Source: a virus | Direction: 5' to 3' (one strand) | IMG/VR virus record: IMGVR_UViG_3300009128_000081 | Coordinates: 1-32,532 of that record | DNA length: 32,532 nt | Shown: piece after piece, positions 1 through 7,293 of the stretch | Position numbering within the stretch: the first letter of the stretch is position 1 | Layout: every line of letters begins with the position of its first letter | Translations under genes and position numbers: made by a program | The notes under the pieces: model-generated | What the model was told of the DNA's origin: nothing | Database searches by the model: none | The model's input: only the letters and a program-made list of their open reading frames with translations

Positions 1-2
1 GG

Positions 3-161
3 GAAGTTCGGGAATTAGAAAAGGCTACAGAGGAATTGAAAGGTCTGTATGATTGGAAAACCAGAGGCGCAGGCACATTTGAGGAAATTGGCGAAGACGT
101 GGACCTTGACGCAATTTCAAGAGCTGCTACGGAAGTTGGAAGCGCAGCAGAAGAGGAATGA
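3..161 (+). CDS. C-terminal end of a gene upstream of terL, possibly terminase small subunit (partial)
   Basis: The third frame is open from the window edge to a TGA at 159-161 and encodes about 52 residues ending in an acidic tail (EEIGEDVDLD, then GSAAEEE). Acidic C-termini and a position directly before the large terminase fit a small terminase subunit, but no diagnostic motif is present because the DNA-binding N-terminus lies outside the window. If real, it overlaps the annotated terL start by over 100 bp, which is more than usual, so either this frame or the first residues of terL may be wrong. The assignment rests on context. Confidence 0.4.
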   Translation, partial: EVRELEKATEELKGLYDWKTRGAGTFEEIGEDVDLDAISRAATEVGSAAEEE

Positions 162-1740
162 AGTTAAAGCGGCCGTCTGTGCTTATGCCTATTGGAATGT
201 TGGATTCTTTGCTAAATTCTTCTTAGGGGAATATTGCCTTTTGCCGTTTTCCCAGATGCACTTTGACTTGTTCCAGAAAAACCCAGAACGACGCGGGCGA
301 CATGAAGTCATTGCGGCGCCGCGAGGACATGCGAAGACGACTATCCGTAGTTTTATCGACATTGTTCACGATATTTGCTATAGGTTGGAAGATTACATTC
401 TGATTATCTCCGAGACGGCGACCGTAGGAGATGATCGGGTTCGTGATCTGAAATATGAAATCGAAACAAATGAACGCATCCGGGAATACTTCGGCGACTT
501 GAGTGGTGACCGCAAATGGTCTGAAACCGACTTTGAGACCAGCAATGGGATTGCCGTGACTTCCAAAGGTAGGGGAAAGCAAGTGCGCGGTTTGGTACGC
601 ACCGGACGGCGTCCATCGAAGGTCGTTATCGACGATATCGAGAGCAAGGAAAGTGTTCGCAATCCGCAACAACGCGAAAAGGTGTGGAACTGGATTCAAC
701 AAGACGTGATGCGCGCTGGACGGGTAGACGGAACGACAAATTTCAAGTTTATTGGGACGTTTCTCCATGATGAAGCGGCACTCCCTCAGCTGGTGAAATT
801 GCCGGGATACCGCAGCAAAGTTTACAAAGCGGTTCTGTCCTGGTCAAATCGTCAAGACCTGTGGGAAGAATGGAAAGATATTTATTGTAATCTTGAAGAT
901 GATGACCGCGAACAGAGTGCCATTGAGTTTTATCAAACCAACGAAGCGGAGATGCTGGACGGGGTAAAAGTGTTGTGGCCGGCGGGGATGTCTTACTATG
1001 ACATTCAGGAAGCGATTATCAACACAGGACGGTACGCCGTCAACTCAGAACTCCAGAACGAACCGCATGACCCGGAGACGCAAATCTTTGATATGGAAAG
1101 CGCCGGCAAGTTTAGTATCGAAGGCAATCCGGGGGAAGAGATGCTCAACGTCAGCGGACAGAGCGCGCACTTCCGGCCTTTTAAGGGCAAGTTAAAACCG
1201 TTGGATCAAATGCAGAAGGTTTTATTTCTTGACCCGGCTTTAGGCAGTGATAGTGGAGTATCGTATCCCGCCATCGCCGTTGTCGCACGCGATGATAAGA
1301 ATTATAATTATGTCATAGATATTTGGCTGGACAAAGTGCCACCCAGTCGGCAAGTCGTTCAAGCCTTTGAGATGGCGGAAAAGTGGGGAGTTACCACAGC
1401 GGGATTGGAGACCAATTTATTCAAAGATTACATGCGTAAAGACTTCGAAGCCGAAATGTTACGACGCAAGCAAAAAGGCGACTATTGGCAGTTAAATATT
1501 ATTCCTGTCCATCAGTCAGCGAATAAAGAGGACAGGATTTCCGCGTTAGAGCCGAAAGTAGCCAATGGATGGCTGCTTTTCAACAACATCCTAAACGAAG
1601 CTGCCGTGCGGAGTTTTGAGCAATTCCCTACGGCAGCCTTTAACGACGCGCCTGATGCTGTTGAGGGCGCGTACTCGTTGCTAACTAAGCCGAGAACGCG
1701 CACTGGCAAGGTGGCGCATAATCGGCAGAGAAAACGTTGA
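49..1740 (+). CDS. terL: Phage terminase large subunit (ATPase plus nuclease)
   Basis: This is the DNA-packaging motor that pumps genome into the prohead through the portal and cuts concatemers. The 563-residue protein carries a Walker A-like motif APRGHAKTT at residues 90-98 and a Walker B VVIDDIES at 192-199. The RNase H-like nuclease half shows FLDPALG with D395, GLETN with E454 and NDAPDAVEG with D533 and D536, the expected acidic metal ligands. ATG 49 follows a purine-rich AAAGG about 5 nt upstream. The next in-frame Met is residue 70, which is too late. A copy of the 31-bp E1 repeat lies in the linker between the two halves (residues about 369-379, GQSAHFRPF), so that stretch may be an insertion relative to homologues. 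The portal gene normally follows directly; here two accessory genes intervene. Confidence 0.95.
   Translation: MIGKPEAQAHLRKLAKTWTLTQFQELLRKLEAQQKRNEVKAAVCAYAYWNVGFFAKFFLGEYCLLPFSQMHFDLFQKNPERRGRHEVIAAPRGHAKTTIRSFIDIVHDICYRLEDYILIISETATVGDDRVRDLKYEIETNERIREYFGDLSGDRKWSETDFETSNGIAVTSKGRGKQVRGLVRTGRRPSKVVIDDIESKESVRNPQQREKVWNWIQQDVMRAGRVDGTTNFKFIGTFLHDEAALPQLVKLPGYRSKVYKAVLSWSNRQDLWEEWKDIYCNLEDDDREQSAIEFYQTNEAEMLDGVKVLWPAGMSYYDIQEAIINTGRYAVNSELQNEPHDPETQIFDMESAGKFSIEGNPGEEMLNVSGQSAHFRPFKGKLKPLDQMQKVLFLDPALGSDSGVSYPAIAVVARDDKNYNYVIDIWLDKVPPSRQVVQAFEMAEKWGVTTAGLETNLFKDYMRKDFEAEMLRRKQKGDYWQLNIIPVHQSANKEDRISALEPKVANGWLLFNNILNEAAVRSFEQFPTAAFNDAPDAVEGAYSLLTKPRTRTGKVAHNRQRKR
1153..1183 (+). repeat. 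E1 dispersed ~30-bp repeat, copy A, inside terL
   Basis: This 31-bp stretch matches 6517-6547 at 30 of 31 positions; the only difference is G at 1165 versus A at 6529. The two copies are read in different frames of their host genes, so the similarity is at DNA level and not due to protein homology. Core bases are AGAGCGCGCACTTCCGGCC. Confidence 0.85.
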
Positions 1741-1763
1741 AATTAAGATAAAGGGGCGTAAAA

Positions 1764-2294
1764 ATGGACTATGCAAATGGTAGATGGCTAAAATATCTAT
1801 CAAAGAAGGAAGTAAAAAAGTTTTTTGCTGTAATTGAAAATAAGCGGGATTATGCGTTATTTCTGATTATTTATTACTACGGCTTACGTGTATCAGAAGC
1901 TACGCTGTTGACTTTGAATAGCATTAACTGGGATGATAGGAAAATCTATATATATCGGGTCAAAAATGGCGATTCAACCGAACGGCGGCTCTATGATGAT
2001 GTCAGAAAAGCCCTCAAAACATATCTACGGATTCGGCAAGAGGCCGGAACGGCTCTATTTACAGGACGAGAAGGATGCTTAAAACCAAACACAATTAGCA
2101 AACTCTTTAAAAAATATGCACGATTGGCGAGGTTAAATCCTGAATACTCGGTACATTGTTTACGCCATAGTGCCGCTATGAGGATGTTAGAAAACAAAAG
2201 GCCGATTGAAGAGATACAAAAAAGGCTTGGACATGCACAGATTAACAATACCGCGGTGTATTTGAAAGAGAGGGTTGCTAATGGAATTATTTAA
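1764..2294 (+). CDS. Minimal tyrosine recombinase (catalytic domain only)
   Basis: This is a site-specific DNA strand-exchange enzyme of the tyrosine recombinase (phage integrase/XerC-D) superfamily. All six active-site residues are visible in 176 residues: R42 in GLRVSE, K67 in RVKNGD, H131 and R134 in HCLRH, H157 in LGHA and nucleophile Y166 in VYLKE. The protein starts almost directly at the catalytic domain and lacks the roughly 100-residue core-binding domain of usual phage integrases, so it is closer in size to FimB/FimE-type invertases. ATG 1764 has a good AAAGGGG site 8-10 nt upstream. It lies between terminase and portal instead of in a lysogeny module, so it need not be the prophage integrase. 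Moving a small element, inverting DNA or acting on the local hairpins are speculative alternatives. Confidence 0.9.
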   Translation: MDYANGRWLKYLSKKEVKKFFAVIENKRDYALFLIIYYYGLRVSEATLLTLNSINWDDRKIYIYRVKNGDSTERRLYDDVRKALKTYLRIRQEAGTALFTGREGCLKPNTISKLFKKYARLARLNPEYSVHCLRHSAAMRMLENKRPIEEIQKRLGHAQINNTAVYLKERVANGII

Positions 2295-2772
2295 CGGGAT
2301 ACCGATTCCAGAGGAATTGGATATTCGGGGTGGTAAATTCATACATCGTTGCCCTGGATGCGGATTTGAAATCAAAAGAGAAACTATTTGGAATATTATA
2401 GCAAATGCAACTCAGAACAAACCGAAATTATTGGGGCTATTACGTGCCTTTTGTAGCTTAGTGCTTTGTCAGATAATGCCATGTAGTGTCGTTTATTTCG
2501 CGGAAGATACACAGACTAACAACATAAAAATAGGATTTACATCTAATTTACCACAACGATTACGGAAGTTGAAGAATGCAAATCATACTAAAATAAGACT
2601 ATTGGCTGTTGTGCCGGGGAATAATAAATTAGAGCAGGCATTACATGATAAATTCCAAAGTTGTCAGGTTCAAGGTGAGTGGTATAAACAGACGGCAGAA
2701 TTGAATTTTTATATAATTGGATGTTTATCACCATGGATTAACAGTAGTGAGGAATCATGTCCGACAAACTAA
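2281..2772 (+). CDS. T5orf172 / GIY-YIG-like domain protein
   Basis: The 163-residue protein has a short N-terminal CPGC (C24, C27) and a C-terminal half resembling the T5orf172 domain, a GIY-YIG-related family found in phage proteins. Visible signature parts are VVYFAE, then IKIGFTSNLPQRL, then an E-x2-LH-x-KF stretch and a closing GEWY. These domains are thought to be nuclease-like, but the function of most members is unknown. ATG 2281 is preferred over the TTG at 2275 because GAGAGG lies 7 nt upstream. The gene overlaps the recombinase stop by 14 bp and runs 16 bp into the portal gene, so the three are translationally coupled. With the recombinase it looks like a two-gene insertion between terL and portal. 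Confidence 0.75.
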   Translation: MELFNGIPIPEELDIRGGKFIHRCPGCGFEIKRETIWNIIANATQNKPKLLGLLRAFCSLVLCQIMPCSVVYFAEDTQTNNIKIGFTSNLPQRLRKLKNANHTKIRLLAVVPGNNKLEQALHDKFQSCQVQGEWYKQTAELNFYIIGCLSPWINSSEESCPTN

Positions 2773-4214
2773 AAAAAGTTCTCATCGAAACGCATCCACA
2801 ATATGACGCCCGAAAGCCCAACTGGGATTTCTTTCTGCAATCCTACGAAGGCGGTTCACATTATTTCACCAAAGAGAACATCTTCACGCATGGGCGTGAG
2901 CTTGCCTCTGACTACGAAGAAAGATTGAAGCGGGCACATTATCAGAATTACACCGAAGCCGTCATTTCTATCTATACTGGACATTTGTTCAAAAAGCCGA
3001 TAGTACGTGACACCAACGGTGATGAAGACTTTGAGCAGTTTTTCACAAATGTTGACCGCAATGAGGACGGTATTGATAACTTTATGAAAGATGTCGCCGA
3101 CCTCGCTCAAGTGCATGGGAATGTTTATATCTTGGTTGACAAGCCTTATACCAACGGCGAAATCATAACCAAAGCCGATGAGCAAGCGAACAACATCACG
3201 CCCTACTATACCGTCGTCTATCCGCAGAACCTAATCAATTGGGAACTGGATAACGATGGTAATCTCATCTGGGCGCGCCTGCAGGAGATTCAGCAAAAAC
3301 AGGAGAATCCCTTTGAGAGCCGGGAAACCGAAACGCTTTATCGCACGTATACGAGGGATGAATGGTACATCCACGATGACAAAGGCAACCAGATTAGCAC
3401 CGGGACGCATAACCTCGGAGAAGTGCCAATAGTGCCGGTTTATAATAAGAAGCTGAAGCGATATCCGTTCTTTGGGTGGTCGGCGATTGAAGACATTGCT
3501 TATATCAACCGTGCCATTGCTAACATTGCCTCGTTGATGGACGAATACATCTATCGGCAATGCTTCAATATTCTGGTTTGGCCGTCTTCTGGTGTCCCAC
3601 AGTTGGAAGAAGCTGAGGGGGAAGTTGAACTATCGACCGATAATCTGATGGCAATTGCTGATGATGTCGGTTTTCAACCAGATTACCTGACCCCTCCGAC
3701 AGAACCGGCGGAATTTCTCCTGAGCTATGGGCAAGAGTTGCGCGATATCATCTATATGTTGGCGAAGACGGAAGCCCCTGACTTTTCCCCTAAAGAGGAA
3801 TCGGGGTTATCCAAGCAATACGACTTCCACGAAACGAATCAAAGCCTTGCCGACAAAGCCGATAATCTTGAAAATGCTGAAATAAAATGCCACAAAATCA
3901 GAGCGCGGTGGATGGACAAGGAGTGGGATGGGATAATTGATTATCCAGAGGACTTTGATATTCGGCAGATTAACGCCGAATTGGAAGAAGCTCTGAAGGT
4001 GAAGATGTACGGTTTCCCTGCCAGTTTCCAGAAAGAATATGATCGATCGTTATATCGTAAGTTGTTGCCCAAGCTCCAGAAAGAGCTGATCGCAAAAATA
4101 GACGAAGATATTGACCGCGGAGTAGGGACGTTGAATCAGGTTACTGAAGAAGAGGAGGCTGTGGTAAGAAGGGTGACTGAAAGATTAAGAGGGCGTGAAA
4201 ATGAACCAGTGTAG
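2757..4214 (+). CDS. Portal protein (DUF4055-like)
   Basis: The portal is the ring at the capsid vertex through which DNA enters and leaves and to which the tail attaches. The 485-residue size, the position after terminase and the N-terminal pattern (HPQYDARKPNWDF, then a YEGG turn, YEERLKRAHYQNYT and a HLFKKP stretch) fit the DUF4055 family of phage portal-like proteins. The C-terminal quarter is charged and helical, as expected for crown or barrel helices. GAGGA about 5 nt before ATG 2757 supports the start. The gene ends in TAG. It overlaps the preceding gene by 16 bp and the next by 14 bp. Assignment is from recognisable family features and synteny; no catalytic residues are expected. Confidence 0.85.
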   Translation: MSDKLKKVLIETHPQYDARKPNWDFFLQSYEGGSHYFTKENIFTHGRELASDYEERLKRAHYQNYTEAVISIYTGHLFKKPIVRDTNGDEDFEQFFTNVDRNEDGIDNFMKDVADLAQVHGNVYILVDKPYTNGEIITKADEQANNITPYYTVVYPQNLINWELDNDGNLIWARLQEIQQKQENPFESRETETLYRTYTRDEWYIHDDKGNQISTGTHNLGEVPIVPVYNKKLKRYPFFGWSAIEDIAYINRAIANIASLMDEYIYRQCFNILVWPSSGVPQLEEAEGEVELSTDNLMAIADDVGFQPDYLTPPTEPAEFLLSYGQELRDIIYMLAKTEAPDFSPKEESGLSKQYDFHETNQSLADKADNLENAEIKCHKIRARWMDKEWDGIIDYPEDFDIRQINAELEEALKVKMYGFPASFQKEYDRSLYRKLLPKLQKELIAKIDEDIDRGVGTLNQVTEEEEAVVRRVTERLRGRENEPV

Positions 4215-4536
4215 AAATATATCGGCGAGAGAAAGATTCCGTCACAGCAAGATGGAAGATTTGCAAATAGTGGGCTGTTTAATAGTTTTGTTTTTTGAGA
4301 TAGTCTTGGTGTTAGGGTATTTATGTTCTTTGCCTAAATGGATAATGGTAATTGTCGGTATTCCGCCGGTTCTTTCCGCGCTTGTTGGATTGGGATATAC
4401 CGGTCCGTTTTTCCTCTTCATGCCACTTGTTATCCCGATTTTTGGTGTTTACTATGGGGTTTGGAGATTGACAAAAACCCGAGTTCATAGGTTTTATGTT
4501 GAAAATAAGAAGGAGTCACAAAATGGCAGATATTAA
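4201..4536 (+). CDS. Small membrane protein, unknown function
   Basis: The protein has about 111 residues with three hydrophobic stretches: residues around 20-40 (VGCLIVLFFEIVLVLGYL), 48-66 (IMVIVGIPPVLSALVGLG) and 70-90 (GPFFLFMPLVIPIFGVYYG). The tail is basic. It should sit in the host membrane. ATG 4201 is chosen over GTG 4195 because GAGGG lies 8 nt upstream. It overlaps the portal gene end by 14 bp and the next gene start by 14 bp. A holin is conceivable but the position among head genes is atypical and no lysin is nearby, so no function is assigned. Confidence 0.6.
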   Translation: MNQCRNISARERFRHSKMEDLQIVGCLIVLFFEIVLVLGYLCSLPKWIMVIVGIPPVLSALVGLGYTGPFFLFMPLVIPIFGVYYGVWRLTKTRVHRFYVENKKESQNGRY

Positions 4537-4783
4537 ATGTATAAATGAACCATGCCCTGTAAAAGGCACAGTTGAAAACCCCGATGGCATGGAAATAACG
4601 GACTTGACCAGAATTGACCACGAACCGGATTTAAAAGCAAAAGGACAAGATTATCTGATTTGGGTTTGTCCGGCTTGTGCTACCTCGGCTGTGGCGATAT
4701 TGAAAGAGAAAGCCCCAGAGGAAGCTCGATACCGCCAGACCGGCCATAAAGCGGCTAAGAAAAAAGAGGAACCGGAAGCATAG
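4523..4783 (+). CDS. Small zinc-ribbon-like protein
   Basis: The 86-residue protein has four cysteines arranged as CINEPC near the N-terminus and CPAC near residue 52, consistent with a zinc ribbon or knuckle, and a Lys/Glu-rich C-terminal tail. The start at 4523 is chosen because AAGGAG is 7-8 nt upstream. The longer frame from 4496 has no such site. Codons near the end (PEEARYRQTGH) coincide with the E2 repeat, which recurs exactly at 18253-18283 in another frame of another gene. The function is unknown; a small head accessory protein is likely from position. Confidence 0.7.
   Translation: MADIKCINEPCPVKGTVENPDGMEITDLTRIDHEPDLKAKGQDYLIWVCPACATSAVAILKEKAPEEARYRQTGHKAAKKKEEPEA
4718..4748 (+). 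repeat. E2 dispersed 31-bp repeat, copy 1
   Basis: The 31 bases here recur without mismatch at 18253-18283. Core bases are GAAGCTCGATACCGCCAGAC. Here they are read as EEARYRQTGH; there as GSSIPPDRP, in a different frame, so this is DNA-level repetition. Confidence 0.85.
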
Positions 4784-4800
4784 AAATTCCCCTCTCGGGA

Positions 4801-5012
4801 GGGGCCAGGGGTCAATGTTGTTGACTTAAGGAATGAACGCGAAGATTGATACTTCCTAAATCCCCCCGGCCCCCTTTACGAAAGGGGGAGGAATGCTGAT
4901 CTTTCCGCTACGGATTGTGAGAAGAATCACTGAAGTCCCCCTTTGAGAAAGGGGGATTTAGGGGGATTTTTCTGAATCAATCCGCTAAGTCAACAGTATT
5001 GGGGCCAGGGGT
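4801..5012. mobile_element. MITE-like insertion with 12-bp target-site duplication
   Basis: The 12-mer GGGGCCAGGGGT occurs at 4801-4812 and again at 5001-5012. The 188 bp between has imperfect terminal inverted repeats: the left end contains TGTTGACTTA (4819-4828) followed by AGGA, and the right end TCCGC followed by TAAGTCAACA (4986-4995). The ends begin just inside the duplicated 12-mer. No coding capacity is present. Inside lie two large G/C palindromes around 4854-4892 and 4934-4971, themselves inverted relative to each other. Joining the flanks across the insertion restores a run from 4786 to the ribosome site of the next gene. This is the structure expected for a non-autonomous DNA element. 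Confidence 0.7.
4854..4971. repeat. Inverted pair of CCCCCTTT...AAAGGGGG palindromes
   Basis: The left unit has CCCCCTTTACGAAAGGGGG (about 4871-4889) preceded by TAAATCCCCC. The right unit has CCCCCTTTGAGAAAGGGGG (about 4937-4955) followed by ATTTAGGGGGATTT. The two are inverted copies. Similar C5T3/A3G5 palindromes are common intergenic repeats in many bacterial genomes, so the phage probably picked them up from a bacterial chromosome. Confidence 0.75.
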
Positions 5013-5021
5013 GGGTTGATA

Positions 5022-6071
5022 ATGCCAAAAACCGTTCAACAACTCATAGCCTCCATAAGAGAAGTTGCCATAGTACACCAAAAGCATTTGGATAGTCTCA
5101 CCGATGATGCTGAACGCTCTCTCATCTCCAGCACCCTTGCAACCGAGAAACGGATAGCGACTCGGTTGCAAGGGCTTTTACCTGAATTTGAGCAGGGGCA
5201 AATCGGTGATGACAAGGCATTTCGGATTTTGAACCGAGCGGAGAACATCGACATCGCAGCACGGATTTACAGCTTGATTCAAAATGAATTGCAACCTTTT
5301 TCGGACGAGGCTACGAAATGGGCGATTGAATACCTGTCCGATGCTTTTGTCGCCGGGACGGAAGCGATTACTGATGAATACAACGCCGGATCTGATGAAG
5401 AATTATCCTACGCTTTTGATGAACAGGACGCGATGGTGATGGAAATAGCCTTGACCAAAGGCTATGGCAAAGAGCAAAAGGGCATTGGCAAGATTAAAGA
5501 ACTGACGCAAGAGACAGCGAATTCAGTTCGGGATGTTATCTTGCGTGGGATTGCCGAACGGAAAACCACAACGGAATTGATGTCAGAACTCTGGAATCCA
5601 GAAGTCGGCTTGACTTCGTTGGAGATTTTTGATTCCCTTGGACGCAAGCGAACGATGTCTGTCAGAGAACGAGCAAAGCTAATAGCAAGAAATGAAATAG
5701 CGCAAATATATCAAGTCGCCGCCAACGAAAAGGCAAGAGATGTGTTTGGCGACGACCCGTTTTGGTACTATGGCTCCATCTATGAGCCAAATACTATGAC
5801 GGATTGGTGTAAGAAAAGGTTTGGTAGAATCGCTAAAGTTTCAGAATGGAATGATGTCAATTGGGTACAATCCCAGTTTGGAGATTCTCGCACCGGCACT
5901 GGACACATCCACGTTAATTGTAGGCAGAGCGGATATTCCGTGACGCCGGATTGGTTTGATGATGATGATTGGCAGGAAATTGAGAACGGTAAACATACTT
6001 TAGTTGGTGAGGATTTGAAGGAATGGCAAAGTGATGATGAAAAGAAAGTAGAATCATCTTGGCCGGTGTAG
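5022..6071 (+). CDS. Mu gpF-like head morphogenesis protein
   Basis: This is a minor head protein of the Mu F family, which binds inside the portal region and takes part in prohead assembly or is ejected with DNA. About 349 residues: the N-terminal two thirds are helical. The C-terminal domain (roughly residues 215-310) shows the family pattern of ARNEIAQIY, then a W-Y region with a D-x-x-T-x-W-C segment (TMTDWCKKRFG), and closes with GHIHVNCRQ, equivalent to the conserved H-x-x-C-R motif. ATG 5022 is chosen, with AGGGGTGGG upstream; that site is the right-hand target duplication of the neighbouring insertion, so the insertion lies immediately against the ribosome-binding region. It ends in TAG. 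Confidence 0.85.
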   Translation: MPKTVQQLIASIREVAIVHQKHLDSLTDDAERSLISSTLATEKRIATRLQGLLPEFEQGQIGDDKAFRILNRAENIDIAARIYSLIQNELQPFSDEATKWAIEYLSDAFVAGTEAITDEYNAGSDEELSYAFDEQDAMVMEIALTKGYGKEQKGIGKIKELTQETANSVRDVILRGIAERKTTTELMSELWNPEVGLTSLEIFDSLGRKRTMSVRERAKLIARNEIAQIYQVAANEKARDVFGDDPFWYYGSIYEPNTMTDWCKKRFGRIAKVSEWNDVNWVQSQFGDSRTGTGHIHVNCRQSGYSVTPDWFDDDDWQEIENGKHTLVGEDLKEWQSDDEKKVESSWPV

Positions 6072-6157
6072 CGGAATCGACCTTCCTCACAAGTATTTTA
6101 ATCAGGAACTTAAAAATGTGTAGATACAAACGAAAAACGAAAGAAGAGGGGCAGAAA

Positions 6158-7102
6158 ATGATATTTCAAAAGATTCAGATACCATCAGCATTATCATATG
6201 TAATTGCCCAATTCCTTTTTGGCGAGACACCGAAAGAAGGCGACCCGCCAGCGGACAAGGAAGGGGAAAAGAAAACCACCCCGCCGCCAGAAGAAAAGAT
6301 GATTCCCGAATCCGAATGGAAGCGGATGTTAGGTGATGAGCGGAAACGGATGGCAGATGAAACCAGAGCGGCGGTGTTAAAAGAAGCAGAAACGAAAATT
6401 GTTTCAGAGGAAACCCTGAAAGAATTAGGTTTCAAGTCAGTTGAAGAGCTTTTAGCAGATGTTAAGAAAACCAAAGAAAGCGGAGATGATGACAAGAAAG
6501 GAAAAAAGAGCAAGGAAGCGGACAGAGCACGCACTTCCGGCCTTTTAGAAGAAGGGAAAGCTAAACCGGAAGAAATCCAAGCATTGGAAAGCCGATTCCA
6601 AACTGAAGTCGAACAGCGCGATAAAGAGATTGAAAAACAAACCAAAGAAGCCGAGACGCTAAAAGCAGAGCTTGAGTTGGAGCGCATCGACAATGCGCTG
6701 AAATATGAATTGGAAAGGCTACGCGCTTCAAGTTCAGATTTGATCGCCATGGGCTTGCGCCAATTTGTGAAGATGGACAATGATCGAAAACCGATGGTAG
6801 TCAATGAACAAGGCGAACCGCGAGTGAAAACCGTCGAGTATACCGAAGACGGCGTGAAACGATTCCGTACTGACGACATGGCTATCGGCGATTTGGTAGA
6901 AGAATTTCTCCAGAAAGAAGAGAATCAACATTTCCTTCCAGCATCACCTAAAGAGGGCAGTGGCGCTGGAGGCATCTTGCCACCGAATGAGAAAGTGGCA
7001 AAGCAAACCCAATATAATACACTCAAGGAAGAATTAGCGAAAACAGGGGAAATAACACCGGAATTTCATCGCTTGCAACGTGAGTTGTACGCACAAAACT
7101 GA
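6158..7102 (+). CDS. Scaffold-like capsid assembly protein
   Basis: The 314-residue, highly charged protein has long predicted coiled coil from about residue 45 to 195 (many K/E/A/L heptads) and a shorter structured C-terminus, typical of phage scaffolding proteins encoded just before the major capsid protein. ATG 6158 has GAGGGG 7 nt upstream. ATG 6116, with CAGGA upstream, is a longer alternative. The frame remains open back to 6059 but that start is a TTG without a site. An E1 repeat copy lies at 6517-6547 (read as EADRARTSGLL) in the middle of the coiled coil, where an insertion would be tolerated. No protease motif was found. Confidence 0.7.
   Translation: MIFQKIQIPSALSYVIAQFLFGETPKEGDPPADKEGEKKTTPPPEEKMIPESEWKRMLGDERKRMADETRAAVLKEAETKIVSEETLKELGFKSVEELLADVKKTKESGDDDKKGKKSKEADRARTSGLLEEGKAKPEEIQALESRFQTEVEQRDKEIEKQTKEAETLKAELELERIDNALKYELERLRASSSDLIAMGLRQFVKMDNDRKPMVVNEQGEPRVKTVEYTEDGVKRFRTDDMAIGDLVEEFLQKEENQHFLPASPKEGSGAGGILPPNEKVAKQTQYNTLKEELAKTGEITPEFHRLQRELYAQN
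6517..6547 (+). repeat. E1 dispersed ~30-bp repeat, copy B, inside scaffold gene
   Basis: It matches the terL copy (1153-1183) at 30 of 31 bases but is read in a different frame, as ADRARTSGLL. The same frame is used by the copy at 12553-12581. Confidence 0.85.
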
Positions 7103-7124
7103 TTACTGACAGGAGGTTTTTCAA

Positions 7125-7249
7125 AGGCGGAGGTTATTCCACTGAAAGTGGAGCTATAAGTTTTGATTTCACAGGATTTTTTAAAGGCCGAACGTGCGCG
7201 CTCTATTCCCACGGAATGGGTTGTGAAATCAAAACAAATAACACCGCCT
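7125..7249 (+). promoter_or_regulatory. Nested stem structure in the capsid gene leader
   Basis: The outer stem pairs AGGCGG..GTTATT (7125-7138) with AATAAC.CCGCCT (7237-7249). Inside lie a small hairpin CCACT/AGTGG (7139-7151) and a perfect 14-bp stem, GTTTTGATTTCACA at 7160-7173 with its complement at 7222-7235. The 48-nt loop of the latter holds an E1 element in minus orientation (7182-7209) and a hairpin ATTCC/GGAAT. Together this is a three-way-junction-like leader ending 44 nt before the major capsid start. It could act on mRNA stability or translation; that role is inferred only from position. Confidence 0.6.
7182..7209 (-). repeat. E1 repeat, minus-strand copy in hairpin loop
   Basis: Read on the minus strand it starts GGAATAGAGCGCGCACG and ends TTCGGCCTTTA, aligning end to end with the other E1 copies (shared GGA start, AGAGCGYGCAC core and CGGCCTTTA end). 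It occupies the loop of a 14-bp hairpin. Confidence 0.65.
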
Positions 7250-7293
7250 GATCAGATAACCACGGGGCGGGGCAGAAGAGGAGTAACACCAAA

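Noticed and set aside
4801-5012. tRNA or structured RNA in the 4784-5021 gap
   Set aside because: No cloverleaf with anticodon and T-arm consensus; the structure is explained by nested inverted repeats of a mobile-element type.
6175-6879. Minus-strand open frame of 234 codons
   Set aside because: It is the complement of the Lys/Glu-rich scaffold gene, giving a Ser/Phe-rich translation; no start signal or recognisable domain.
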